Below are positions 8,461-16,553 of a DNA stretch of 64,000 nucleotides, piece by piece (position 1 is the first letter of the stretch; each line of letters starts with the position of its first letter). The notes under the pieces were generated by a model. The model did no database searches, was not told where the DNA came from, and worked only from the letters and a program-made list of their open reading frames with translations. The position numbers were made by a program, and so were the translations under genes. This stretch comes from Acidovorax sp. 210-6. Lineage in GTDB: Bacteria > Pseudomonadota > Gammaproteobacteria > Burkholderiales > Burkholderiaceae_C. The stretch spans positions 3,720,001-3,784,000 of the forward strand of contig NZ_JAACJE010000001.1 of the NCBI RefSeq assembly GCF_010020825.1. Direction: 5' to 3'.

Positions 8461-10858
8461 CCTTGCGGATCATGGCGTGCGCACCGCACTCGGGGCATTT
8501 TTTGCCGGCGAGCACCGGCATCTGGTTGCCCTGGGCTGCCGTGGCGTTACCGCTGTCCTGCTCGATGGCACTGTGCTGCTGGCGCGCGCGGCGGGCCAGG
8601 ATGTTCTGGATGGCGTAGGCGATGGCTGCGACTTCGGAGTCGTGCCACTTGGGCACATGGGTGCCGTCGCTCTTCTGGTAGGTGCCCAGGCGCACCGGGC
8701 CACGGTCCCAGGCGACCTTGCGCATGTCCGACAGGGCGCGCTCCAGGAAGCCGCCACGTGCCGCCAGCGACAGCAGACGCATGCTGGAGGTGACCCACTG
8801 CTGCGACTCGCCGCTCTGGCCCACGGGCATGAAGAACTCGATGGCGCGGTCCACCGTGCCCGTGCCCTCGGCATTGGGCACCGGCAGGAAGGAGACGATG
8901 AGGTACAGGCGCTTCTGGCCTTCCTGCGTCCAGTACTCGACCTTCTCGGCCACAGCCGACAGGGCACCGCTGGGGCGGCTTTCGATCACGGTGCGCATGG
9001 GGTCCACCGGGGCGGACTCCGGCGCTGCCGCTTCGCTTTGGGCGGGCGCAGGCGCGGAGGCGTGGGTCTCCAGCACGGCACCCAGGATGTTGTTGGGCCG
9101 GTAGGTGGCCAGGCCCTTGAGGCGTGCGCGCCAGGCCTGCAGGTACAGGCCCTTGAAGTCGTCGTAGGGGTAGTCGGCTGGGATGTTCACGGTCTTGGAG
9201 ATGGCCGTGTCCACATAGGGTTGCACCACCTCCATCATGGCGATGTGGTCCTGGGCAGTCATTTCGAGCGCCGAGACAAAGTACTCGGGCAGCTTTTCCA
9301 CGTCGCCGCCCAGCTCGCGGTACAGGCGCCAGGAATGGTCTTCCACGGCGTACTCGGCCATGCTGCCGTCGGCCTCGCGCTTGCGGCGCTTGTACATCCA
9401 GGAGAACGGCGGCTCGATGCCGTTGGAGGCGTTGTCGGCAAAGGCCAGGCTGACCGTGCCCGTGGGCGCGATGGACAGCAGGTGGCTGTTGCGGATGCCA
9501 TGCGCGCGGATCTTCTTCTTGATGTCGGCAGGCAGTCGGCTGGCGAAAGTGCCTTCCTTGAGGTAGCCGTCGGCGTCGAACTTGGGGAACGGCCCCTTCT
9601 CGCGCGCCAGCTCGACCGATGCGGAGTACGCCGCATCGCGCATGCTCTCGGCAATCCGCTTGGCCATGGCGCGGCCGTCGGCGCTGTCGTAGCGCAGGCA
9701 CATCATGGCCAGGGTGTTGCCCATGCCGGTGAAGCCCACACCGATGCGGCGCTTGGCCTTGGCCTCGGCGTCCTGTTGGGCCAGGGGCCAGAAGGTGACG
9801 TCGAGCACGTTGTCCAGCGCGCGCACCTGGATGGCCACCGACTTGGCGAAGGCCTCGAAATCAAACACCGGCACGCCATCAAAACCAAAGGGGTTGCGCA
9901 CGAAACGCGTGAGGATGATGGGCCCCAGGTCGCAGCAGCCATAGGACGGCAGCGGTTGCTCGCCACACGGGTTGGTGGCCGAAATGGTTTCGCAGTAGTT
10001 GAGGTTGTTGTCGCGGTTGATGTGGTCCAGGAACAGGATGCCCGGCTCGGCGAAGTCGTAGGTGGACTTCATGATGGTGTCCCACAGCTCGCGCGCGGGC
10101 AGGCACTGGTACACCCACAGGCCGTCGTCGCGCTGGTAGGCGCCTTGCTCCATCACGGTGGCACCCGGCTTGGCGCGGTGCACCAGTTCCCAGGGCTGGT
10201 CGTCCAGCACGGCCTGGATGAAGGCGTCGCTCACGCCCACCGACACGTTGAAGTTGTTCCAGCGGCCGGGGGTGCGCTTGGCGGTGATGAAGTCGTGCAC
10301 GTCCGGGTGATCGATGCGCAGCACGCCCATCTGCGCACCCCGGCGGGCGCCGGCGCTCTCGACGGTGGAGCAGGATTGGTCAAACACGTTGATGTAGCTG
10401 CACGGGCCCGAGGCCATGGAGTGCGTGCCCTTGACCTCGGCGCCGCGCGGGCGGATGCGCGAGAAGTCATAGCCCACGCCGCCACCGCGGCGCATGGTTT
10501 CGGCGGCCTCGCGCAGGGCTTCGTAGATACCAGGGAAACCCTCGTCGTCCACGCCCTGGATGCAGTCGCCCACGGGCTGGACAAAGCAGTTGATCAGCGT
10601 GGCCTGGATGTCGGTGCCTGCGGCACTCATGATGCGGCCCGCGCCGATGGCGCCAGCATGCAGGTTGGCCAGGAACAGGGCTTCGTATTTTTCCTGGTCG
10701 GCCGGTTTTTCGACCGATGCCAGGGCGCGCGCCACGCGCCTGAACAGATCCTCGGCACTGGTTTCACCCGCCTTGAGGTATTTTTCCTTCAGCACATCAA
10801 GGCTGATGGGCTGCGTGGCCGTCACATCCTGTGCGCGGCCCAGGTTTTCTCGCTTCAT
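8411..10858 (-). CDS. nrdJ: Adenosylcobalamin-dependent (class II) ribonucleoside-diphosphate reductase
   Basis: The 815-residue enzyme makes deoxyribonucleotides with adenosylcobalamin as radical source, so it works with or without oxygen. Visible hallmarks are GPCSYINVFDQSCSTVESAG with the first redox cysteine, NPCGEQPLPSYGCCDLGPI near residue 300 with the Asn-Cys-Glu active-site triad, and a C-terminal zinc-ribbon-like tail (CPECGAHAM...CDLCTQCGHMG). The reading frame extends upstream to 11041, but the ATG at 10858 starts the recognisable protein (MKRENLGRAQ). The ribosome site is weak (ACGGAACC). The 5' region can fold into two hairpins, reported separately. NnrS overlaps the 3' end, suggesting one operon. 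Confidence 0.95.
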   Translation of the reverse strand: MKRENLGRAQDVTATQPISLDVLKEKYLKAGETSAEDLFRRVARALASVEKPADQEKYEALFLANLHAGAIGAGRIMSAAGTDIQATLINCFVQPVGDCIQGVDDEGFPGIYEALREAAETMRRGGGVGYDFSRIRPRGAEVKGTHSMASGPCSYINVFDQSCSTVESAGARRGAQMGVLRIDHPDVHDFITAKRTPGRWNNFNVSVGVSDAFIQAVLDDQPWELVHRAKPGATVMEQGAYQRDDGLWVYQCLPARELWDTIMKSTYDFAEPGILFLDHINRDNNLNYCETISATNPCGEQPLPSYGCCDLGPIILTRFVRNPFGFDGVPVFDFEAFAKSVAIQVRALDNVLDVTFWPLAQQDAEAKAKRRIGVGFTGMGNTLAMMCLRYDSADGRAMAKRIAESMRDAAYSASVELAREKGPFPKFDADGYLKEGTFASRLPADIKKKIRAHGIRNSHLLSIAPTGTVSLAFADNASNGIEPPFSWMYKRRKREADGSMAEYAVEDHSWRLYRELGGDVEKLPEYFVSALEMTAQDHIAMMEVVQPYVDTAISKTVNIPADYPYDDFKGLYLQAWRARLKGLATYRPNNILGAVLETHASAPAPAQSEAAAPESAPVDPMRTVIESRPSGALSAVAEKVEYWTQEGQKRLYLIVSFLPVPNAEGTGTVDRAIEFFMPVGQSGESQQWVTSSMRLLSLAARGGFLERALSDMRKVAWDRGPVRLGTYQKSDGTHVPKWHDSEVAAIAYAIQNILARRARQQHSAIEQDSGNATAAQGNQMPVLAGKKCPECGAHAMIRKDGCDLCTQCGHMGSCG

Positions 10859-10889
10859 GGTGTGGGTTCCGTTGGTGGTGCTTAGGAAG

Positions 10890-10947
10890 GGCATTCCCTG
10901 CGGCCACGCGGCCCGGGAAAGCGATGCCGCCCACAGATGCGGGCGGC
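10890..10947 (-). promoter_or_regulatory. Structured leader upstream of nrdJ
   Basis: In the nrdJ transcript two hairpins lie 30-90 bases before the start codon. The upstream one (10926-10947) pairs GCCGCCC with GGGCGGC. The downstream one (10890-10928) stacks three helices, GGCAT/ATGCC, TTCCC/GGGAA and GGCC/GGCC. They share three bases, so the ends compete. The bases I can see do not match the cobalamin riboswitch core. Whether this is a regulatory RNA of nrdJ genes is untested. The rest of the 312-base gap to the divergent chaN gene holds an AT-rich stretch at 11041-11060, likely the promoter zone. Confidence 0.4.
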
Positions 10948-11170
10948 GGCAGGGTGGCAGTTTAGCGAGTTGCGCTCGCCCCGTTTTGCGGGTTTTTCCG
11001 GCGCTGGCCCGGCAAGCCGCACCATGTCTGGATTTGGCCAATTGTAATATTTTGTTTCATCGGCATCGGCACGTGCGCGCGCCCTGGGACAAGCCCGTGC
11101 AGCCCTCCGGGCGGACCAGGAATGGGGACATTGCCGCTCGCCCACCATGCGGCCGTCGTAGCATCACGGC

Positions 11171-12010
11171 ATGTCGAAAGCATCTGGACTTCCACGGGCA
11201 GCGGCGCTGCTGACCACCCTGATGATCCTGGGCGGCTGCGCACTGACCCCACACCGCAGCGAGGTGCCGACCTGGCCCCAGGCCCTGGAGCGCCTGCTGC
11301 CCACCGAAATACTGCTGCTGGGCGAACGCCACGACGCCCCCCAGCACCAGGACATGCAGCGCCAGACGGTGCAATGGCTGGCCCAGCGCGGGCTGCTGGC
11401 GGCGCTGGTGATGGAGATGGCCGAAGCAGGCCGCAGCACCCAGGGCCTGGCGCCGCAGGCCAGCGAGGCCGAGGTGCAGACCGCACTGGGCTGGAGCGAG
11501 GCGCTCTGGCCGTGGCAAAACTACGGCCCCGTGGCCATGGCGGCGGTGCGCGCGGGCGTACCGGTGCTGGGCGGCAACCTGCCCCGGCCCCAGCTGCGCA
11601 CCGCGCAGACCGACACCAGCCTCGAAGCGCTGCTGGGCCCCGCCGCCCTGGAGCACCAGCGCCAGGCCGTGCGCGACGGGCACTGCGGCCTGCTGCCCGA
11701 GTCCCGCGTGCCCGGCATGGCCCGCATCCAGGTGGCACGCGACCAGTCCATGGCCCAGACCGCCAGCGCCGCACGGCGCACCGGCCAGGTGGTGCTGCTC
11801 GTGGCAGGGGCAGCGCATGTCAAACGCAGCCTGGGCGTGCCCGCACACCTGCCCCAAAGCCTCAACATCAAAGTGGCCATAGCGCACGCCGGAAAAGCGG
11901 ATTCAGCTATCAAATCAGAAGCAGACTGGTGGCATGCCACCCCGGCGCTCCCTCCCGATGACGCCTGCGACAAGCTGCGCCAGCGCTGGCAGGACAAGCC
12001 CGCCCGCTGA
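11171..12010 (+). CDS. ChaN family heme-binding-type lipoprotein
   Basis: The 279-residue protein has a lipoprotein signal with lipobox ILGGC, so the mature N-terminal cysteine is near residue 23. The ChaN domain (formerly DUF399) follows, with LLGERHDAPQHQDMQRQTV, LVMEMAE and, near the end, VVLLVAGAAHVKRSLGVP. ChaN of Campylobacter binds heme and has been linked to iron uptake; the role here is inferred. The gene is divergent from nrdJ and lies upstream of purU. A stretch near the C-terminus (about residues 240-252) is encoded by sequence resembling the dispersed repeat, which suggests a lineage-specific tail. Confidence 0.8.
   Translation: MSKASGLPRAAALLTTLMILGGCALTPHRSEVPTWPQALERLLPTEILLLGERHDAPQHQDMQRQTVQWLAQRGLLAALVMEMAEAGRSTQGLAPQASEAEVQTALGWSEALWPWQNYGPVAMAAVRAGVPVLGGNLPRPQLRTAQTDTSLEALLGPAALEHQRQAVRDGHCGLLPESRVPGMARIQVARDQSMAQTASAARRTGQVVLLVAGAAHVKRSLGVPAHLPQSLNIKVAIAHAGKADSAIKSEADWWHATPALPPDDACDKLRQRWQDKPAR
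11888..11926 (+). repeat. Repeat-like segment inside the chaN coding region
   Basis: AAAGCGGATTCAGCTATC followed by AAATCAGAAGC matches the second half of the dispersed repeat. It reads in frame as part of the ChaN C-terminus. Only half of the consensus is present, so this could be chance resemblance. Confidence 0.4.
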
Positions 12011-12089
12011 AGGGGTGCGAGCACACCTGGGCCGTGCCTGGACGGCCGGATTCCGGCATACCCGCCGGGCCTGCGAAAATGCACCCCCT

Positions 12090-12941
12090 ATGAATGCTCC
12101 CGCCTACATCCTGACCCTCTCCTGCCCCGACCGCCTGGGGCTGGTGCACGCCGTTTCCGGTTTCTTGCTGGAGCATGGCGGCAACATCGAAGAAGCCGCA
12201 CAGTTCAACGACCACGACACGGGTCTGTTCTTCATGCGCGTGCAGTTTGCCTGCAGCCAGCACGACCACGCCACGCTGCGCGAGCGGCTGGCGACATTCG
12301 CCGAGCCCTTCCAGATGCACTGGCGCCTGCACGCCACGGCAGAGCCCATGAAGACCGTCATCCTGGTCAGCAAGGAGGGCCACTGCCTCAACGACCTGCT
12401 GTTCCGCTGGAAGTCGGGCCTGCTGCCGGTGGACATCCGCGCCATCGTGAGCAACCACCGCGACTTCTACCAGCTGGCGGCCAGCTACAACGTGCCCTTC
12501 CACCACATCCCGGTCACGGCGGCCACCAAGGCCCAGGCCGAGGCGCGGCAGTTCGACATCATCCAGCAGGAGGGCGCCGAGCTGGTGGTGCTGGCGCGCT
12601 ACATGCAGATCCTGTCGGACGACCTGTGCCGCAAGCTCTCCGGGCGCGCCATCAACATCCACCACAGCTTCCTGCCCAGCTTCAAGGGCGCCAAGCCCTA
12701 CTACCAGGCGCATGACCGGGGCGTGAAGCTCATCGGCGCCACGGCGCACTACGTGACGGCGGACCTGGACGAAGGCCCCATCATCGAGCAGGACGTGGCC
12801 CGCGCCGACCACACCGACACGGTGGAAGACCTCACAGCCCGTGGCCGCGACACCGAGAGCCTGGTGCTGGCCCGCGCCGTTAAGTGGCACAGCGAGCACC
12901 GCGTGCTGCTCAACGGCCACCGCACGGTGGTGTTCCGCTGA
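12090..12941 (+). CDS. purU: Formyltetrahydrofolate deformylase
   Basis: The 283-residue cytoplasmic enzyme hydrolyses 10-formyltetrahydrofolate to formate and tetrahydrofolate, balancing one-carbon pools. An N-terminal ACT domain (residues 1-75, YILTLSCPDRLGLVHAVSGF) is followed by the formyltransferase fold. Catalytic-region motifs are INIHHSFLPSFKGAKPY with the Asn and His residues and GATAHYVTADLDEGPII with the Asp. The ATG at 12090 is the only one that fits the ACT domain; the frame is open upstream inside chaN. The LysR gene starts 23 bases after the stop, so the two are probably co-transcribed. Confidence 0.95.
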   Translation: MNAPAYILTLSCPDRLGLVHAVSGFLLEHGGNIEEAAQFNDHDTGLFFMRVQFACSQHDHATLRERLATFAEPFQMHWRLHATAEPMKTVILVSKEGHCLNDLLFRWKSGLLPVDIRAIVSNHRDFYQLAASYNVPFHHIPVTAATKAQAEARQFDIIQQEGAELVVLARYMQILSDDLCRKLSGRAINIHHSFLPSFKGAKPYYQAHDRGVKLIGATAHYVTADLDEGPIIEQDVARADHTDTVEDLTARGRDTESLVLARAVKWHSEHRVLLNGHRTVVFR

Positions 12942-12964
12942 GCAGCCCCCGCCAAGGCACGCCC

Positions 12965-13879
12965 ATGGCCACCGCAGCGCCCCCGCCCTCCCCGGCCCTT
13001 GGCAGCACGCTGGCGCGGCGCATCCCGCCCATCCAGTGCCTGCTGACCTTCGAGGCCCTGGCGCGGCTGCGCAGCGTGACGCTCACGGCCGATGAGCTGT
13101 GCGTCACGCCCAGCGCCGTGAGCCACCGCGTCAAGCAGCTGGAGCAGATGCTGGGCACGCAGCTCTTTGGCCGCGCCGACTTTTCGCTCACCACCGACGG
13201 CATCGCCTACCTGGCCCATGTGCGCGAAGGTTTGAGCGCGCTGCAGCGCTTTCCAGGCGTCTCCAGCACACCGGGCAAGCGGCGCCTGCGCATTGCCGTC
13301 ACGCCCACCTTTGCGCGCGTGGTGCTGATTCCGCGCCTGCGCCAGTTCACCGAGGTGTACCCCGAGATCGACCTGACGCTGCAGATCTCCATCCCGCTGC
13401 TGGACGTCGTGGCCGAGGACGCCGACCTGATGGTGCGCTTTGGCACCGGGCGCTACGCCGATGTGGAGCACACCGAAATTGCGCGCGACGTGGTCACCCC
13501 CCTGGCCTCACCCGCCTGGCTGCGCGAGCACGGCCCTTTCGAGCGCCCCGAGGACCTGGACCCCGCCACCCTGCTGCGCAGCCCGCTGGAACCCTGGCGC
13601 ACCTGGTTTGCCGCCGCCGGGCTGGACTGGCCCGAACCCAGCACCGGCTCGCAGTTCAACGACGTGGGCCTGATGTGCGACGCCGCCGCCGCCAGCATGG
13701 GCGTGGCGCTGGTGCGCCTGAAGCTGGGCGCCCCCTGGATCGAGAACGGCACCTTGGTGCGCCTGTACGACCTGGACGCCCCCAGCCCACACGCCCACTA
13801 CCTGTGCTGGCGCACCGGTGCCATGGACCGCTGGGAATGCGCCGCCTTTGCCGAATGGCTGCACAAGACGATTTTCTAA
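12965..13879 (+). CDS. LysR family transcriptional regulator (GcvA-like)
   Basis: The 304-residue DNA-binding protein has a winged helix-turn-helix at residues 20-80 (LTFEALARLRSVTLTADELC then VTPSAVSHRVKQLEQMLG). A periplasmic-binding-type effector domain starts near residue 105 (RLRIAVTPTFARVVLIPRLR). The pattern resembles the GcvA/AmpR subgroup of LysR. It follows purU on the same strand, and GcvA-type regulators control glycine cleavage and one-carbon genes in other bacteria, so a folate-linked target is a reasonable guess. The ligand is unknown. Codon use looks like that of neighbouring core genes. Confidence 0.9.
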   Translation: MATAAPPPSPALGSTLARRIPPIQCLLTFEALARLRSVTLTADELCVTPSAVSHRVKQLEQMLGTQLFGRADFSLTTDGIAYLAHVREGLSALQRFPGVSSTPGKRRLRIAVTPTFARVVLIPRLRQFTEVYPEIDLTLQISIPLLDVVAEDADLMVRFGTGRYADVEHTEIARDVVTPLASPAWLREHGPFERPEDLDPATLLRSPLEPWRTWFAAAGLDWPEPSTGSQFNDVGLMCDAAAASMGVALVRLKLGAPWIENGTLVRLYDLDAPSPHAHYLCWRTGAMDRWECAAFAEWLHKTIF

Positions 13880-13888
13880 GCAAAATAA

Positions 13889-13940
13889 GCCTTCAGCGCC
13901 TATCCAGCAAGCGCTGATAGCTATTATTTTGATAGCAAAC
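13889..13940 (+). repeat. Dispersed AGCGC/AGCTA repeat, copy 2 (intergenic)
   Basis: This is a full-length copy: TTCAGCGCCTATCCAGCAAG, then CGCTGATAGCTATTATTTTG and ATAGCAAAC. It begins ten bases after the LysR stop and occupies much of the 142-base gap before the GlcD-like gene. Confidence 0.75.
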
Positions 13941-14021
13941 TACCGCTGCTTGCAGGCGTTTCACGGCACCCTGCAAAAAGCATCCATGCAGTGCGGCGCC
14001 GATGGGACTACAGTGGCGCCC

Positions 14022-15509
14022 ATGAACGCCCCCCTTCCCACCGCTGCCCCCAGCCCCCAGGAGCGCGCCGCCCGCCAGGACCAGGTGGTGCAAGCCTTGC
14101 TGCAGGTGCTGCCCGCGCAGGCCCTGTTGTGGCACACCGAGGACACCACCCCCTACGAATGCGACGGCCTCACGGCCTACCGCCAGCGCCCATTGGCGGT
14201 GTGCCTGCCCGAGACCGAGGCCCAGGTGCAGGCCGTCTTGCGCACCTGCCACCGCCTGGGCGTGCCCGTGGTGGCACGCGGCACCGGCACAGGCCTGTCG
14301 GGTGGGGCCATGCCGCATGCCATGGGGGTCATCCTGTCGCTGGCACGCTTCAACCGCATCCTGGCGATCGACCCCGCCAGCCGCACCGCGCGCGTGCAGT
14401 GCGGCGTGCGCAACCTGGCCATCAGCGAGGCAGCCGCGCCGTACGGCCTGTATTACGCGCCCGACCCGAGCAGCCAGATCGCCTGCACCATCGGCGGCAA
14501 CATTGCCGAAAACTCGGGCGGCGTGCACTGCCTGAAATACGGCCTGACGGTGCACAACGTGATGCGCGTGCGTGGCTTCACCGCCGAGGGCGAGGAAGTC
14601 ACCTTTGGCAGCGAGGCGCTCGACGCGCCCGGCTACGACCTGCTGGCCGCCGTGATCGGCAGCGAGGGCATGCTGGCCGTGGCCATCGAGGTCACCGTCA
14701 AGCTCGTGCCCAAGCCCCAACTGGCGCGCTGCATCATGGCCAGCTTCGACAGCGTGCGCAAGGCGGGCGACGCCGTGGCTGCGGTGATTGCCGCGGGCAT
14801 CATCCCCGCCGGGCTGGAGATGATGGACAAGCCCATGACCGCCGCCGTGGAAGACTATGTGCACGCGGGCTACGACCTCACGGCCGAGGCCATCCTGCTG
14901 TGCGAAAGCGACGGCACACCCGAAGAGGTGGAAGAGGAAATCGGCCGCATGAGCGCCGTGCTGCAGAGCGCCGGCGCCACCGCCCTGGCCGTGAGCCAGA
15001 GCGAGGCCGAGCGCATGCGCTTCTGGAGCGGGCGCAAGAACGCTTTCCCCGCCAGCGGCCGCATCAGCCCCGACTACATGTGCATGGACTCGACCATCCC
15101 GCGCAAGCGCCTGGCCGACATCCTGCTGGCCATCCAGGACATGGAGAAGAAATACGGCCTGCGCTGCTGCAACGTGTTCCATGCGGGCGACGGCAACCTG
15201 CACCCGCTGATTTTGTTCGATGCCAACGACGCCGACCAGCTGCACCGCGCCGAGCAGTTCGGCGCCGACATCATGAAAACCAGCGTGGCCTTCGGCGGTG
15301 CCATCACCGGCGAGCACGGCGTGGGCGTGGAAAAGCTCGCCAGCATGCGCGAACAGTTCACCGACGCGGAGCTGCAGCAGATGGAAGGTCTCAAGCGCGC
15401 CTTCGACCCACAGGGCCTGCTCAACCCCGGCAAGGTCATTCCCACGCCCAACCGCTGCGGGGACATGGGCATGATGAAGGCGGTTCAGGGCGCGCTCAGC
15501 CGGGCCTGA
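14022..15509 (+). CDS. FAD-binding oxidoreductase, glycolate oxidase GlcD-like
   Basis: The 495-residue flavoprotein has the PCMH-type FAD domain at residues 50-230, with VARGTGTGLSGGAMP, SSQIACTIGGNIAENSGG and KYGLTVHNVMRVRGF. The C-terminal cap carries NVFHAGDGNLHPLILFD and GAITGEHGVGVEKLASM. These are standard for GlcD, the FAD subunit of glycolate oxidase, and for related D-lactate dehydrogenases. GlcE and GlcF partners normally follow glcD, but here a convergent LysR gene overlaps the 3' end by 25 bases. It may act alone as a D-2-hydroxyacid dehydrogenase, or its partners may lie elsewhere. The ATG at 14022 is the first with family-like sequence behind it. Confidence 0.9.
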   Translation: MNAPLPTAAPSPQERAARQDQVVQALLQVLPAQALLWHTEDTTPYECDGLTAYRQRPLAVCLPETEAQVQAVLRTCHRLGVPVVARGTGTGLSGGAMPHAMGVILSLARFNRILAIDPASRTARVQCGVRNLAISEAAAPYGLYYAPDPSSQIACTIGGNIAENSGGVHCLKYGLTVHNVMRVRGFTAEGEEVTFGSEALDAPGYDLLAAVIGSEGMLAVAIEVTVKLVPKPQLARCIMASFDSVRKAGDAVAAVIAAGIIPAGLEMMDKPMTAAVEDYVHAGYDLTAEAILLCESDGTPEEVEEEIGRMSAVLQSAGATALAVSQSEAERMRFWSGRKNAFPASGRISPDYMCMDSTIPRKRLADILLAIQDMEKKYGLRCCNVFHAGDGNLHPLILFDANDADQLHRAEQFGADIMKTSVAFGGAITGEHGVGVEKLASMREQFTDAELQQMEGLKRAFDPQGLLNPGKVIPTPNRCGDMGMMKAVQGALSRA

Positions 15510-16387
15510 GTCTCCAGCCAGTCGCGCAGCGCCTGCAGTGCGTCCGAGCCCGGACGGTGCTGCGGCTGCACAAACCAATAGCCCTGCGTGCCGGGCAGTT
15601 CCTGCGGGTGCGCCTGCACCAAGCGCCCGGCATCGATGGCCTCCTGCGCCAGCAACAGCGGCACCAGGCCCACGCCCAGACCGGCGACTGCCGCTGCCAT
15701 GACCATGGAAAACAGCTCGTGGCGCGGCCCGCGCGAGGCGTGCAGCGTGTAGTGCCAGCCGCGCGCGGCGTACCAGTCACGCCAGGCGTTGGCGCGCGAG
15801 GCCAGCGTGAGGTGCGGGCAGTGCAGCCAGGCAGCTTCGTCGTGCAGCGCGTGGGTGGCGGCGTACTGCGGGCTGCACACGGGCACGCAAGGCCCCTCGG
15901 GCACCACCATGCAGCCCTGGGTGTCGCTCCAGAGCCGGTCGCCGTAGTAAATGGCCGCGTCAAAGCCGCTTTCGTCAAAGGCAAAGGGCTCAGAGCGCAC
16001 CGACAGGTTGAGCGTGATGCGCGGGTGCAGCGCCGCAAACTGCGGCAGGCGCGGAATGAGCCACTGCGTGCAGAAGGTGGACACCACCGCCAGGTGCAGC
16101 ACATAGCCTTCTTCGCGGCCCACGCGGATTTCCTGCGTGTCGCGCTCGATCTGCTCCAGGTGCAGGCGGATGCGCGCGGCATAGCTGCGCCCGGTGTCCG
16201 TCAGCGCCAGGCGCTGGCGTGCACGCACGAACAGGGTGACGCCCAGGCGGTCTTCGAGCGCGGCCACGTGGCGGCTGACGGCGCTGGGCGTGAGGGCCAG
16301 TTCCTCGGCCGCACGCGAAAAGCTCTGCAAGCGCGCCGAGGCCTCGAAAGCCTGGAGCACGCCCAGGCTGGGAATGTCTTTCCGCAT
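15485..16387 (-). CDS. LysR family regulator, divergent from the ALDH7 operon
   Basis: The 300-residue protein has an N-terminal helix-turn-helix (LQAFEASARLQSFSRAAEEL then ALTPSAVSRHVAALEDRLG) and a LysR effector domain from about residue 90. It resembles the GcvA-like subgroup. It is transcribed away from the aldehyde dehydrogenase-FAD oxidase-TPP enzyme operon, the usual layout for a LysR activator and its target. An inverted repeat with a LysR-type T-N11-A core lies in the shared 5' region at 16405-16424. Its 3' end overlaps the GlcD-like gene by 25 bases, tail to tail. The inducer is unknown but is plausibly the substrate of the divergent operon. Confidence 0.9.
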   Translation of the reverse strand: MRKDIPSLGVLQAFEASARLQSFSRAAEELALTPSAVSRHVAALEDRLGVTLFVRARQRLALTDTGRSYAARIRLHLEQIERDTQEIRVGREEGYVLHLAVVSTFCTQWLIPRLPQFAALHPRITLNLSVRSEPFAFDESGFDAAIYYGDRLWSDTQGCMVVPEGPCVPVCSPQYAATHALHDEAAWLHCPHLTLASRANAWRDWYAARGWHYTLHASRGPRHELFSMVMAAAVAGLGVGLVPLLLAQEAIDAGRLVQAHPQELPGTQGYWFVQPQHRPGSDALQALRDWLETQARLSAP

Positions 16388-16404
16388 GGTTCAATCGCCC
16401 CGCA

Positions 16405-16424
16405 TTGTTCATAAAACTCAACAA
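16405..16424. promoter_or_regulatory. Candidate LysR operator
   Basis: TTGTT and AACAA form an inverted repeat with a 10-base spacer and contain a T-N11-A core. It lies between the divergent LysR gene and the ALDH operon. GTTCAAT also recurs nearby at 16389 and 16445. The role is inferred from position. Confidence 0.45.
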
Positions 16425-16553
16425 TTCTGACAGATTAAGCAGTTGTTCAATGCATGGAGCGCAATTACCATGGCGCAACCGCCTCGCCGTGGCCCCGGCA
16501 CCCGCCGGGCCTGGCCGGGGCCGATTCCACCCCGCATTCCCACCAAGCTCTCC

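Noticed and set aside
11041-11060. NrdR box upstream of nrdJ
   Set aside because: The AT-rich AACAAAATATTACAAT is only vaguely similar and lacks a second copy at the usual spacing.
10859-11170. Cobalamin riboswitch before nrdJ
   Set aside because: The conserved B12-box and core elements are not visible; only generic hairpins are.
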